A stretch of DNA of 64,000 bases from Steroidobacteraceae bacterium (GCA_019683695.1 JADGHX010000006.1:1-64000), one strand, 5' to 3'. Shown: positions 50,070 through 60,803, counted from the stretch's first letter. Translations and numbers: made by a program. The notes: a model not told the origin generated them from the sequence alone.

Positions 50070-51027
50070 ACGAGCGCAGCCGCGCGCCATGGTCGTAGAT
50101 GGCCGACACGACGATCACCTCATCCACGCGCGTCTGCTCGATGAACTGCTCGAGCCCGCGCCGCACCGTCTGCGCAGAGCCGACGAACGCGTATTTCAGC
50201 ATGGCGGAGGCCTGAGCCCGCTCGGCCGGTCGCCAGTAGGATTCGATGTCATCGATCGGCGGGGGCAGCATGCCGGGTGTGCCGCGGAACAGGTTCGTGA
50301 ACTGCTGCTGCACGGAGGTGAAGAGCCGCTGCGCCTCCTCATCTGTGTCCGCCGCAACCACGTTCACGCCCGCCATCGTGTACGGGCGATCGAGCTGCGC
50401 GGAGGGCTCGAAGGTGGTGCGGTACACGTGCAACGCCTCGAACAGCGCAGCCGGCGCGAAGTGCGAGGCGAACGCGTAGGGCAGGCCGTAGGCGGCCGCG
50501 AGCTGTGAGCCGAAGAGGCTCGACCCGAGAATCCACAGCGGCACATTGAGCCCTGCGCCGGGCACGGCTCGCACCGCCTGTCCCGGCTCGGCGGGAGCGA
50601 AGTACGCCTGTAGCTCGCGCACGTCCCGCGGAAACGTATCCGCGCTCGCGGGATTCCGACGCAGCGCCCGCACGGTCGTCTGATCGGTGCCCGGCGCGCG
50701 CCCGAGCCCCAGATCGATGCGCCCGGGGTACAGCGATTCCAGCGTGCCGAATTGCTCGGCGATCACGAGCGGCGCGTGGTTCGGCAGCATGATGCCGCCC
50801 GCGCCCACGCGAATGCGCTGCGTGCCGTTCGCCACATAGCCGATGACGACGGCGGTCGCGGCACTCGCGATGCCGGGCATGTTGTGATGCTCGGCCAGCC
50901 AGAAGCGGTGATAGCCCCAGCGCTCCGCGTGCTGGGCCAGATCCAGCGAGTGACGCAGCGCCTCAGCGGGCGTGGAGCCGGCAGGAACGAACGCGAGGTC
51001 CAGGATCGAAAGGGGAACGCGGGCCAT
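50023..51027 (-). CDS. LLM-class flavin-dependent oxidoreductase
   Basis: [64 protein letters not shown]. Confidence 0.9.
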   Translation of the reverse strand: MARVPLSILDLAFVPAGSTPAEALRHSLDLAQHAERWGYHRFWLAEHHNMPGIASAATAVVIGYVANGTQRIRVGAGGIMLPNHAPLVIAEQFGTLESLYPGRIDLGLGRAPGTDQTTVRALRRNPASADTFPRDVRELQAYFAPAEPGQAVRAVPGAGLNVPLWILGSSLFGSQLAAAYGLPYAFASHFAPAALFEALHVYRTTFEPSAQLDRPYTMAGVNVVAADTDEEAQRLFTSVQQQFTNLFRGTPGMLPPPIDDIESYWRPAERAQASAMLKYAFVGSAQTVRRGLEQFIEQTRVDEVIVVSAIYDHGARLRSYELLARAFGQLATAA

Positions 51028-51033
51028 GAACAA

Positions 51034-54000
51034 TCAGTCTCCGGCGATCTCGAACGTGCGGGTGGTGCCGCCCGTGAAATCGTATACCTGATCGCGCACG
51101 CCGAGGCGAATCGGCGCAACGCCCGGTTCCCGGCCACGTACTGTGAGCGTCTTGCGGGTGAAACGGAGATCGAGCGAGTGGCCGCGGTAGCGAATGCGCA
51201 TGTCGAGGCGCTCGAGCTCCGCGGGCAACCGAGGATTCAGGCGCAAGATGTCCGCAGTGACTTCGGCGCCGGTGGACACGCGCTGCACGAGGTCCATCGT
51301 GCCGGCCATTGCGCCGAGATGTATGCCTTCCGCAGTCGTTCCCTGCTGGATGTCGCTCACGTCGCTTTGCAGGGCCTCCGCGTAGTACCTCATCGCGCGT
51401 GGTCGATCCGAGCGCGCGAGCACCCAGGCATGCACGACCCGCGAAAGTGTCGAGCCGTGCGTGGAGCGGCAGTCGTAGTAGGCGATGTTGCGCGGAATGG
51501 TCTCGTACTCGAACGTGTAACCGAGCCGCTCGAAAAGCGCCCGCAGCTCCTCCGACGAGAAGAGATAAAACAGCATGAGCACGTCCGCCTGCTTGGAAAC
51601 CTTGTATCGGTTGGCGCTGTCATTCTCCGCTTCGAGGATCAGCTCCAGGCGCTGGATGTTGCCGTAGCGCTCGCGATAGCGCTGCCAATCGAGCTCCAGG
51701 AGCTGCTCGTAGCCTTCGAACTGGCTGATGATGCCGTCGTGAAAGGGGATGAACATCCGGCGGGTGATGTGATCCCAGAGTGCGATCTCCTGCTGCGTGA
51801 TGCCGAGGCGCGTCATGAGCTCGGCACGGCGGATGTCCGGAAGGTACTCGAGCACATCCTGCGCACGCAGCAGCACCCATACGGCCATCACATTCGTGTA
51901 CGCGTTGTTCCGGAGGCCCGGTGTGGTCGCGCCGGGGTAGGCATCGTGGAACTCGTCAGGCCCCATCACGCCGTGAATCTCGTAGCGCTGGCGCCCGGCG
52001 TTGAAGGTGGCGATGCTGGACCAGAATCGCGCCACCTCGAGAATCATCTCCGCGCCATAGAACTGCAGGAACTCGATATCACGCGTAATCTGAAAGTATT
52101 GCCACACGTTCCAGACGATGGCGCTGCCGACATGCCGCTGCAGATGGGTGTTGTCGGGCACCCATCGGCCCGAGCGGGAGTTGAAGTTCACCTTCTGCGT
52201 TTCTTCCTGCCCGTCACTGCCGCTCTGCCACGGGTACATCGCGCCCCGGTAGCCGGCTGCGCGCGCGGCGGCACGCGCTTCATCGAGCCGGCGATAGCGG
52301 TACATGAGCAGTGAGCGGGCGATCTCGGGCGTGCGGAAGGTGAGCGTCGGGAAGATGAAGATCTCGTCCCAGAAGATGTGGCCCTGATACGCCTCACCCG
52401 TCCAGCCGCGCGCGGGCACCCCGATATCGAGCCCGATGGAGTTGAGCGACGCGGCCTGCAGCAGGTGAAACATGTTGAGCCGCAGCAACATCGGAATGTT
52501 CAGCTTGAAGTCCGCCGCCGGCCGCAGGTGGATGTCGAACCGGCGCCAGAGATGTTTCCACGCGAGCACGTGAGCCTTGTGCTCCTCCTCGAACGTGCAC
52601 AGCCGGGCGAGGAACTTGCCGCACGCAAGGCCCGGCTCGGAGATCGCTGCATCTCGCGAGGTGTGCAGCACGGCGAGCTTCTCGAGCACGAGTGTGTCTC
52701 CTTGCGAGACGGAGCACTCGAGCTCCTGGCCGATGTAGCTCTGTTCGCGCAGCAGGCGGCGCGCCGGCGTGACCGGATCACCGTTGCGAAAGAGCCGTGT
52801 GCGTGCGGCCTGCGCGATGTGGAGATCGGATTGCGTAGTGCGCACCTCGAGCTGCACGCCGTCGTCACCGACGAGCTCGCTCAAGAGGCGCGTCAGGTGG
52901 CACTTGTTGAAATGCGCATACAAGCGCGCGCCGGCGTTGATGACGCGCCCGTCGATGCCGGAGCGCACGGTGATCGGTCCTGTCCAGTTTTCCGCCGTCA
53001 CGGCAACTTCCAGCGCCGCGAGATGCATGTTGGACATGGACACGAAGCGGCGCTCGCGGAGTGTGGTGCGACGCCCGGCGGGATCCTCGACGGTGAGAGT
53101 GCGAAGGAGGGTGCCGCACCGGAGATCGAGCTCCTGACGGTAACTCAATATGCGTACACGACGCAGATCCAGCCATTCCTGTGCGCCGAGCCGCAGCCCG
53201 ATGCTGAGGCAGTTCGGCAGGTTCACGAGGTCTTCCGTCTCGACTGTGCGGCCGGCGACCTCGGAGCGGAGCCGGTTGTAACCGCCGGCGAGATAGGTTC
53301 CGGGGTAGTGCACGTCATCCGCGTTGGCCCAGGGCAATGCGCCGCGTGTGGTGATGTAGCCGTTGCCGAGCGCGCATAGGGATTCGCGAATGCCTTCGCG
53401 CGCGGGATCGAATCCGTCATAGACGAGGGACCAGGTCGAAGGCGGTTCCACGGTCACCTGGATTTGCCCGAGGACATTGACCACCACATCGGCGCCCGCT
53501 TCGCGCAGCGCCTGAGAGCGGCCGCCGCGATCGACGCCGATCACATAGCCGAACCCGCCCGCGCGCCCCGCCTGCACGCCCACCGTCGCATCCTCCACCA
53601 CGACCGCGCGGGCGGGCTCGACGTGCAGACGACGCGCCGCTTCGAGAAATGCGTCGGGGGCGGGCTTGCCTGCGAGGTTCAGGGCCTGGAGATCGTTGCC
53701 ATCGACGCGCGTGTCGAACAGGTCTGCGATGCCTGCGGCCTTCAGGACGGCCTCGCAGTTGCGGCTCGACGAGACCACTGCCGTTTTCACTTCCTGTGCG
53801 CGCAACGCGCGCGTGAGCTCGATCGCGCCCTCGAATGGCTGCACGCCCTGTTCCTTCAGGCTGCGGAGGAAGTACGTGTCCTTGAGATGGCCGAGCGCGT
53901 GAACGGTGTCGTTGCCTGGCGGATCTTCCGGATGCCCGAGCGGCAATGTCATGCCGCGCGCCGCGAGGAATGCGAGCACGCCCTCCTGGCGCGGCTTGCC

Positions 54001-54210
54001 ATCGACGTATCGCGCATAGTCCGAGGCGATGTCGAATGGCACGAAGGGCTCGCCTGTGCGCTCGGATCGGGCGCGGAGAACGTCATCGAACAGCTTCTTC
54101 CATGCGGCGGCATGCACGCTCGCGGTGGGGGTGAGCACGCCGTCCAGGTCGAACAGCACTGCGTCGTAGTCGCGGGGGGAGAGTTGGGCGAGTGCGCCTG
54201 TGGCGCTCAT
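51034..54210 (-). CDS. Fusion protein: N-terminal beta-phosphoglucomutase (HAD) + GH65 disaccharide phosphorylase
   Basis: YDAVLFDLDGVLTPTASVHAAAWKKLFDD, VVEDATVGVQAGRAGGFGYVIGVDRGG; then GH65 GYITTRGALPWANADDVHYPGTYLAGGYNRL and HGVMGPDEFHDAYPGATTPGLRNNAYTNVMAVW. Confidence 0.92.
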   Translation of the reverse strand: MSATGALAQLSPRDYDAVLFDLDGVLTPTASVHAAAWKKLFDDVLRARSERTGEPFVPFDIASDYARYVDGKPRQEGVLAFLAARGMTLPLGHPEDPPGNDTVHALGHLKDTYFLRSLKEQGVQPFEGAIELTRALRAQEVKTAVVSSSRNCEAVLKAAGIADLFDTRVDGNDLQALNLAGKPAPDAFLEAARRLHVEPARAVVVEDATVGVQAGRAGGFGYVIGVDRGGRSQALREAGADVVVNVLGQIQVTVEPPSTWSLVYDGFDPAREGIRESLCALGNGYITTRGALPWANADDVHYPGTYLAGGYNRLRSEVAGRTVETEDLVNLPNCLSIGLRLGAQEWLDLRRVRILSYRQELDLRCGTLLRTLTVEDPAGRRTTLRERRFVSMSNMHLAALEVAVTAENWTGPITVRSGIDGRVINAGARLYAHFNKCHLTRLLSELVGDDGVQLEVRTTQSDLHIAQAARTRLFRNGDPVTPARRLLREQSYIGQELECSVSQGDTLVLEKLAVLHTSRDAAISEPGLACGKFLARLCTFEEEHKAHVLAWKHLWRRFDIHLRPAADFKLNIPMLLRLNMFHLLQAASLNSIGLDIGVPARGWTGEAYQGHIFWDEIFIFPTLTFRTPEIARSLLMYRYRRLDEARAAARAAGYRGAMYPWQSGSDGQEETQKVNFNSRSGRWVPDNTHLQRHVGSAIVWNVWQYFQITRDIEFLQFYGAEMILEVARFWSSIATFNAGRQRYEIHGVMGPDEFHDAYPGATTPGLRNNAYTNVMAVWVLLRAQDVLEYLPDIRRAELMTRLGITQQEIALWDHITRRMFIPFHDGIISQFEGYEQLLELDWQRYRERYGNIQRLELILEAENDSANRYKVSKQADVLMLFYLFSSEELRALFERLGYTFEYETIPRNIAYYDCRSTHGSTLSRVVHAWVLARSDRPRAMRYYAEALQSDVSDIQQGTTAEGIHLGAMAGTMDLVQRVSTGAEVTADILRLNPRLPAELERLDMRIRYRGHSLDLRFTRKTLTVRGREPGVAPIRLGVRDQVYDFTGGTTRTFEIAGD

Positions 54211-54387
54211 GCGCGGGTCCGATGTTTTTGCGTCACGCGCGGGGGGTGAGCGAAGTTTGTTCCTGCAATCGCTGAGGTGACGAGGCCGGTCGCGGCGTGC
54301 GGGTGCCTATCGCGGATTGCTGTGCCCAGGGCGAGGCGGTTTGCCTGGACTAGAGCTGCGGCTCAGGCGTGGGTTCGTTCGTGAAGT

Positions 54388-54753
54388 GGCTTCGTTCGTG
54401 AAGATGGCGGCTTCGGTAGGGTGGCGATCGGCCGCGCGAGGGTGTGCCGCTCGCAACCGGCGCGCGGGATCGGCTGATGCAGTAGAGGGCCGCCGCCCGG
54501 TGCTCGTCTGAATGAGGGAGTGGGTGGGCGAGTTGCGCAGAGGCTTCGGTTGGGAAACGCGCGGGCGGCTGCGTGCCTGCGCGCCGGAAGCTCCCGTCAC
54601 ACCCTCGCACGTCCGCTCGCCTCGTGCCGGGCTTGGGCGCTGTGGCTTCGTTTCCTGAGGGTCGTGCCGCGTTCGGGTGCTCTGGCTTCGTTCGCTGAGT
54701 GTCGTGTCGCGTTCGGGCGCTCTGGGTTCGCTCGCTGAGCGTCGCGCGCGTGG
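54388..54753. repeat. Dispersed repeat, copy B, with additional ~40-bp tandem units (54621-54740)
   Basis: Near-identical to 8331-8643; exact 40-bp periodicity at 54621, 54661, 54701 with a decayed unit from 54741. Confidence 0.85.
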
Positions 54754-55210
54754 CTTCTTTTCGGGGCGCGCGTGTTGGGCTTTGGTTTGTTCGTGGAGAG
54801 GAGGTGGCGGGGACGGCCGAAACCGGTTTGGAAGGGCCGGTTCGGCGGATCGGGCGTCGAGGGTACGGGTGGCGGGCACGTCCGGGTGTGCGCGAGTGCA
54901 GGGGTGCGTGCCTGCAGCATGGCAGACCCGGGCGTGGATGGTGCGACCCCCCGTTTGGCGTACCCGGATCAACGGCGATGGGGCAGCGGAGTTGCCGACA
55001 TCGCCTCGCGTGAACAAGAACCCAGACGTTACCCGCCAGCGCGACACACTCGACGCTTTCACCGGTGCGTCCCCATTTTGGTCACCGCCGGTGTCATCGC
55101 AGGCTCGGTGGCGGGAGTCTGGCGGCAATGTACTTACCTCTCAACACGTAGCCAGCCGGAGACGGTCGAGCGCCGTGCGCCGCAACGGCAACGTGGCGGC
55201 GGGGTTGCGC

Positions 55211-56317
55211 TCAATCTCCCCGTTGCAGCGTGGCGCGCAGCTCGATCTCCTCGCCATCACGCCAGACGGTGAGCTTCACGACGTCGCCGGGCCGGTAGTC
55301 GTCGAGCCGTGCGAGCAGGCGCGCGACACTGTCCACTTCCTTGCCATCCACCGCGGTGATGACGTCGCCGGGAATGATGGTGTCCCGCCGGCCGACGCGC
55401 GCGCCGCGCAACCCTGCGCGAGCGCCCGCGCTGTTCGGCGGAACGCGCAGCACGGCGGCGCCACGGACGCCGAGCTGCCGCGCGATCGCGCGGCTCAGGA
55501 GCTCATCGGTCTCGATGCCGAGCGCAGGGGGCGCGTAGTGCCCCGTGGCGATGATCTGCGGCACGACCCGGTTGATGGTATCGACCGGCACCGCGAAGCC
55601 CACACCGGCACTGGCGCCCGATGGGCTGTAGATCGCCGTGTTCATGCCGATGAGCCGGCCGGCGCTGTCGAGCAGCGGGCCGCCGGAGTTGCCGGGATTG
55701 ATCGCGGCGTCCGTCTGCACGAGATGCTGGATGACGACGCCGTTGTCGCCCGTGAGCGAGCGATCGAGCGCGGAGACGATGCCCGTCGTGAGCGACCAGT
55801 CGAGACCGAAGGGATTGCCGATGGCAAACACCTTCTGCCCCACCTGCAGATCGGCGCTCGTGCCGACCGGAATGGGCGCCGGCGGATTCGACGGGATGCG
55901 AATGCGCAGCACCGCGATGTCGTGCGCGGCGCTCGCGCCGATGAGCGTTGCGGGATAGTTGCGCCCATCGGCGAGCTTGATGTTCGCTTCGCCCGCGCCT
56001 TCGATCACATGCAGATTCGTGACGACGTGGCCCTGCTCGTCCCAGATGAATCCGGAGCCCGTGCCGCGCGGCACGGTGAGCACGTTGCGCGTCCAGATGT
56101 CCACGACGCGCTCGGCGGTGGAGATGAACACCACCGAGCCCTTCGCGGCCTCGAACATCGCGATGTTCGATTTTTCCTCTTCGGTGAGCTCGCCGCGCGG
56201 CACGACCGGGCGCGGCGCGGCCTCGACGCGCGCCACGTGCTCGACGATCTGTGGCAGGAAGTACCAGCCCGCTGCCGCAAGCACGCCGGCGGCGGCGATC
56301 ACACGTATCCGACTCAT
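55211..56317 (-). CDS. HtrA/DegP-like trypsin-PDZ serine protease
   Basis: GSGFIWDEQGHVVTNLHVIEGA, AHDIAVLRI, QTDAAINPGNSGGPLLDSAGRLIGMNTAI; C-terminal PDZ. Confidence 0.93.
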   Translation of the reverse strand: MSRIRVIAAAGVLAAAGWYFLPQIVEHVARVEAAPRPVVPRGELTEEEKSNIAMFEAAKGSVVFISTAERVVDIWTRNVLTVPRGTGSGFIWDEQGHVVTNLHVIEGAGEANIKLADGRNYPATLIGASAAHDIAVLRIRIPSNPPAPIPVGTSADLQVGQKVFAIGNPFGLDWSLTTGIVSALDRSLTGDNGVVIQHLVQTDAAINPGNSGGPLLDSAGRLIGMNTAIYSPSGASAGVGFAVPVDTINRVVPQIIATGHYAPPALGIETDELLSRAIARQLGVRGAAVLRVPPNSAGARAGLRGARVGRRDTIIPGDVITAVDGKEVDSVARLLARLDDYRPGDVVKLTVWRDGEEIELRATLQRGD

Positions 56318-56463
56318 GGCAATCCTCGTTCTCGTCCGGGACGACCCGCAACGTGGGGCGCAATTCTGCCGCAAGCCCGGTGGGGATTTGGATTGCCTGA
56401 CTGGCGGGTGCACCGCCTCAGCCCAAATTCAGTCCAGGAAAATGTGACGCGTGACGCTGCGGG

Positions 56464-58539
56464 CTACGCGCGGCGCAGGTCGGCGTTCGCGACGGTGCGC
56501 GGTGCGGTCTCGAGGGGCGGTGCGGGCGGAAGGCCCGTCACCTCGAGGATCTGCTGTTCGTCGAGCGTCTCGTGCTCGAGCAGCGCGTGCACGAGCGCAT
56601 CGAGCGCCTTGCGGTGTGTGGTGAGAAGCTTGCGCGCCTGTGACAGGCTGTCGTTGATGATCCCGCGGACTTCCGCATCGATGATGCGGGCCGTGTCCTC
56701 ACTGAAGGGCTTCGCGGCACCGTAGTCCATGCCGGGCAGGAACGGATTCTGCCGTGGCGCGAGGGACACCATGCCCACCTTGTCGCTCATGCCCCAGCGC
56801 GTCACCATGTTGCGCGCGAGCTGCGTCGCCTGCTCGATGTCGTTTTCGGCGCCGGTGGTGCGCGTGCCGTACACGATTTCCTCCGCGGCGCGTCCGCCCA
56901 GCATCCCGATGATGCGCGCCCGCAGATACGCCTCCGGATAGTTGTAGCGATCGCTCTCGGGCCGCTGATACGTGACGCCGAGCGCCTGCCCGCGCGGCAC
57001 GATGCTCACGCGATGCACCGGGTCCGCGCCCGGCACGAGCAGGGCGAGAATCGCATGGCCGCTCTCGTGGTAGGCGATGCGCTCCTTGTCTTCGCGGCTC
57101 AGGAGGATCGGCCGTTCCGGACCGAGCACGATTTTTTCGAGCGCGTCGAAGAAGTCCTTCGAGCGCACGTCGTTCTGCTCGCGTCGCGCAGCGAGCAGGG
57201 CCGCCTCGTTGACGAGGTTCCTCAGGTCCGCACCGGCCAGGCCCGGTGTCGCGGCGGCGATCTCGCCGAGATTCACGTCGGGGGCGAGCGGCACGTTGCG
57301 CGTGTGCACCTTGAGGATGGCTTCGCGACCGGTCTTGTCCGGCAGGTTCACGACGACGCGCCGGTCGAAGCGGCCCGGGCGCAGCAGCGCCTTGTCGAGC
57401 ACATCCGGCTGGTTGGTTGCGGCGAGCACGATGATGCCTTCACGGCTCGAGAAGCCGTCCATCTCGGTGAGGATCTGGTTGAGCGTCTGCTCCTGCTCGC
57501 TCGCGGCGCCCAACGCCACCTGGCCGCGCGCGCGGCCGATGGAATCGAGCTCGTCGATGAAGATGATCGCGGGCGCGTTCTCGCGCGCCTGCCGGAACAG
57601 ATCGCGCACGCGCGCCGCCCCCACTCCCACGATCATCTCGACGAACTCGGCCGCGCTCATCGAGAAGAAGGGCACGCCCGCTTCGCCGGCCACGGCCCGG
57701 GCGAGCAGCGTCTTGCCGGTGCCCGGCGCGCCCACGAGCAGCACACCCTTGGGCGCCGTGCCGCCGAGGCGCGTGTACTTCTCGGGGTTCTTCAGGAACT
57801 CGACGATCTCCACCAGCTCGTTCTCGGCTTCATCGATGCCGGCCACGTCGTCGAAGGTGACTTTCGTGTCCCGTTCCTTGTCATAGCGGCGCGCCTTGCT
57901 GCGGCCGATGCCCATGAGTGAGCCGCCGAGACCACCGCTCTTCTGGGCACGGCGGAAGAACCACACGTAGAAGCCGATGATGAGCAGCGCGGGGCCGAAG
58001 CCCAGCAGGAACGTGACCAGCGGATTGCCGCCGTTCTGCATGGGCGTGGCGCTGATCTCGACGTTGTGCGCGATCAGCAGCGCCTCGAGCCCCGGATCGA
58101 CGAACGCCGGCAGCGTGGTCTTGAAGGCGCGCGCCGTGCGCGGCTCGGGGCGCGGACCGAATGCGAGCTTGTCCTCCCGGGCCTCGCGCGAGCCGGGCGT
58201 GGGATACGTCACCGGCTTGATGAAACGCCCCTCGATCACCTCGCCGCGGCTGTAGATGGCCTCGACGTTGTTGCTCGTCACCTGCTGCTTGAACACCGTG
58301 TACGGCACGGTGATCGGGGTTTCCGCGCCGGGCGCGAAAAACCGCGTGATCGCGAAGTTCGCGAGCAGCACGAGCGCGAACACCAGCCACATGCGGCCGG
58401 ACGGCCAGCCTGTTTGCGGGCCGCCGTCCTTGCCCGGCGGCGTCGCGCCCGGCGGTTTGCCCTGCGGCGCGGGCGGCCGGCGCGCACCCGGGAACCCGAG
58501 CGGGGTTCGCGAGGAGCTGCCGCTGCCCGGCCACTTCAT
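56464..58539 (-). CDS. ftsH: ATP-dependent zinc metalloprotease FtsH (Pro/Gly-rich N-terminal extension)
   Basis: [57 protein letters not shown] zinc motif, second region of homology. Confidence 0.95.
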   Translation of the reverse strand: MKWPGSGSSSRTPLGFPGARRPPAPQGKPPGATPPGKDGGPQTGWPSGRMWLVFALVLLANFAITRFFAPGAETPITVPYTVFKQQVTSNNVEAIYSRGEVIEGRFIKPVTYPTPGSREAREDKLAFGPRPEPRTARAFKTTLPAFVDPGLEALLIAHNVEISATPMQNGGNPLVTFLLGFGPALLIIGFYVWFFRRAQKSGGLGGSLMGIGRSKARRYDKERDTKVTFDDVAGIDEAENELVEIVEFLKNPEKYTRLGGTAPKGVLLVGAPGTGKTLLARAVAGEAGVPFFSMSAAEFVEMIVGVGAARVRDLFRQARENAPAIIFIDELDSIGRARGQVALGAASEQEQTLNQILTEMDGFSSREGIIVLAATNQPDVLDKALLRPGRFDRRVVVNLPDKTGREAILKVHTRNVPLAPDVNLGEIAAATPGLAGADLRNLVNEAALLAARREQNDVRSKDFFDALEKIVLGPERPILLSREDKERIAYHESGHAILALLVPGADPVHRVSIVPRGQALGVTYQRPESDRYNYPEAYLRARIIGMLGGRAAEEIVYGTRTTGAENDIEQATQLARNMVTRWGMSDKVGMVSLAPRQNPFLPGMDYGAAKPFSEDTARIIDAEVRGIINDSLSQARKLLTTHRKALDALVHALLEHETLDEQQILEVTGLPPAPPLETAPRTVANADLRRA

Positions 58540-58545
58540 GACGCG

Positions 58546-59118
58546 TCAATGCCCCGTGGCGTCACCACGGCGGCTCGCCTCGTAAAGGAACCATGTGCGG
58601 CGTTCCGTCTCATCGATCCAGACCTCGATCAGGCTCGTGGTCGCGACATCGCCATGCTCCTCGCACACGTGGTGCGTCTGGCGCAGGTGCGATGTGAGGG
58701 TTTTGTTGTCTTCCGTCAACTCGGCAAGCATGTCGAGCGGCTGCACATACTCCGCGTCGTTGTCCGGGAGACGCTGCAGCCGGGCGATATGACCGACGGA
58801 CTTGATCGTGGTTCCGCCGAGCTTGCGTACACGCTCGGCGATCGGGTCCGTCATGGCGAAGATCTGGGACGCCTGCTCCTCGAGCAGCAGGTGATAATCG
58901 CGGAAGTGCGGGCCGCTCATGTGCCAGTGAAAATTCTTCGTCTTGAGGTAGAGCGAGAACACATCCGCAAGCATCGCGTTCAGGGCGCCGGAGATGTCCT
59001 TCACCGCCGCGGGCGACAGGTCGGTGGGCGGAATCAGCGGGGCCTTCTGACGGACGGCGAGCTCATCGGGGTTGCGGGCGGTCTTTTTCACGGCTCGTGC
59101 TCTCCTGTGCGGGCTCAA
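58546..59118 (-). CDS. dps: Dps-family ferritin-like DNA-protection protein
   Basis: KTKNFHWHMSGPHFRDYHLLLEEQASQIFAMTDPIAERVRKLGGTTIKS; length typical, basic N-terminus. Confidence 0.88.
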   Translation of the reverse strand: MSPHRRARAVKKTARNPDELAVRQKAPLIPPTDLSPAAVKDISGALNAMLADVFSLYLKTKNFHWHMSGPHFRDYHLLLEEQASQIFAMTDPIAERVRKLGGTTIKSVGHIARLQRLPDNDAEYVQPLDMLAELTEDNKTLTSHLRQTHHVCEEHGDVATTSLIEVWIDETERRTWFLYEASRRGDATGH

Positions 59119-59264
59119 TGCGTGGGCAGACGTGCCGCCCCAGCAAGTTTGGCGCCCCGCCGGTGCGGATCATTTCCCGCGCGGTGCGCATTTGTTGTCT
59201 TGCGCGCACCGATGGGAAGCGGCGTGGTCGGATGCGGTGACGCGTGACGAAAGCGGGGTGCGTG

Positions 59265-60383
59265 ATGAGCACGGCGCGGCAGAGAAATCCATTGCGAGCC
59301 CTGACGGAGCTCGGGCAGAGCCTGTGGCTGGACGATATCCGCAGAATCTGGCTGCGGGATGGCACCTTCCTCAGGCTCATCGACGAGGACGGACTTGCGG
59401 GCGTCACCTCGAACCCGGCGATCTTCGCGAAGGCCATCGAGTCGGGCGCCGAATACCGTTCCGACATCGAATCACTGGCCCGCAAGGGGGTGGGGTCTGG
59501 CGCGATCTACGAGTCGCTGGCGCTCGCCGACGTGCGCGCGGCGGCAGATCTGCTGCGCCCCGTCTATCAAAGCCGCGCTCACCACGACGGCTTCGTGAGC
59601 CTCGAGGTCTCGCCGCATCTTGCGGATGACACCGAGGCCACGTTGCGGGAAGCCCGGCGCCTGTGGGCCGCGTTCGATCGGCCGAACGCCATGATCAAGG
59701 TGCCCGCGACGCGGGCCGGGCTGCCCGCCATCCGCACGCTCATCGCGGAAGGCGTGAACGTCAATGTCACGCTGCTCTTCGGGCTCACCCGCTATCGCGA
59801 AGTCGTGGACGCGTTCCTGAGCGGGCTCGAGCAGCGTGCACGCGAGGGTGCGCCGCTCGATCGCGTGGCCTCCGTCGCGAGCTTCTTCGTGAGTCGCATC
59901 GATACGCTCGTGGATAAAAAGCTCGACGCGCTCGGCACACCCGAAGCACGCAGGTTACGTGGGCAGGCGGCGATCGCGTCCGCGCGCTGCGCGTACGGCG
60001 TGATGCAGGAATGGATGGCCAGCGAACGCTGGAGCAGGCTTGCGGATCGGGGCGCGCGCGTGCAGCGGCTGCTGTGGGCGTCTACTTCAACGAAGGACCC
60101 TGCATACCCCGACACGAAGTATGTCGAGCCGCTCATCGGGCCGCACACCGTGAACACCATGCCCCGGAGCACGCTCGATGCGTATCGGGATCATGGCCAG
60201 CCGGCGCTGCGCGTCACGGACGATCCCGACGGCGCGCGTGCGGTGCTGCGCGAGCTCGAGTCGCTCGGGATCGATCCGGAGGCGGTGAGGCATCAGCTCG
60301 AGCGCGAGGGCGTACGCAAGTTCATCGAGCCGTTCGACGAGCTGCACGCCGCGCTCGCGCGCTTTGCGCAGAAGGCCTCGTGA
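59265..60383 (+). CDS. tal: Transaldolase
   Basis: LGQSLWLDDIRR, GVTSNPAIFAKAI, SLEVSPHLADDT, NAMIKVPAT, NVNVTLLFGL, STSTKDPAYPDTKYVEPLIGPHTVNTMP. Confidence 0.93.
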   Translation: MSTARQRNPLRALTELGQSLWLDDIRRIWLRDGTFLRLIDEDGLAGVTSNPAIFAKAIESGAEYRSDIESLARKGVGSGAIYESLALADVRAAADLLRPVYQSRAHHDGFVSLEVSPHLADDTEATLREARRLWAAFDRPNAMIKVPATRAGLPAIRTLIAEGVNVNVTLLFGLTRYREVVDAFLSGLEQRAREGAPLDRVASVASFFVSRIDTLVDKKLDALGTPEARRLRGQAAIASARCAYGVMQEWMASERWSRLADRGARVQRLLWASTSTKDPAYPDTKYVEPLIGPHTVNTMPRSTLDAYRDHGQPALRVTDDPDGARAVLRELESLGIDPEAVRHQLEREGVRKFIEPFDELHAALARFAQKAS

Positions 60384-60404
60384 TCGCCGAGGCCCGCGCA
60401 CCCG

Positions 60405-60800
60405 TCAGGATGAGCGTTGCGGCATGGCCTCGAGCTTGCGCCCGTCCGGCAGGATGACGCGGACGTAGAACCCGCCCTTGCGCCCGTCGCGGAGCGGGTA
60501 ATAGACGATCTTCAGCGCGTCGCCCTGCTTGAGCGTGCGCGAGTTCCAGCCGCGGCGGCCGAGCCAGCTCGGGCTCATGCCCTCGAAGGCCCACTGCTCG
60601 GCCTTGCCGTTCTTGCCGGTGACGTTGAGCCAGATGAACGTGTGTGGCTGGGTCCACTCGTATTTGTCCACGACGCCCTCGAGCGTCATTTCCTTGCCCC
60701 ACTCGAACATCGCGGTGGAGTGGTGGGCCGCGCCCGGCGCGCTGGCGAGGACGGTCACGAGGCAGACGAGGGCTGCCCGCATCAGCATCTGGACGTTCAC
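60405..60800 (-). CDS. DUF6152-like exported protein
   Basis: Signal peptide; AHHSTAMFEWGKEMTLEGVVDKYEWTQPHTFIWLNVTGKNGKAEQWAFEG. Confidence 0.78.
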   Translation of the reverse strand: MNVQMLMRAALVCLVTVLASAPGAAHHSTAMFEWGKEMTLEGVVDKYEWTQPHTFIWLNVTGKNGKAEQWAFEGMSPSWLGRRGWNSRTLKQGDALKIVYYPLRDGRKGGFYVRVILPDGRKLEAMPQRSS

Positions 60801-60803
60801 GTT

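Noticed and set aside
55211-59118. Transmissible locus of stress tolerance (TLST-like island)
   Set aside because: ftsH and a DegP-like gene are present but clpK, sHSP20, yfdX, hdeD, trx and kefB are not, and no mobility genes were seen.
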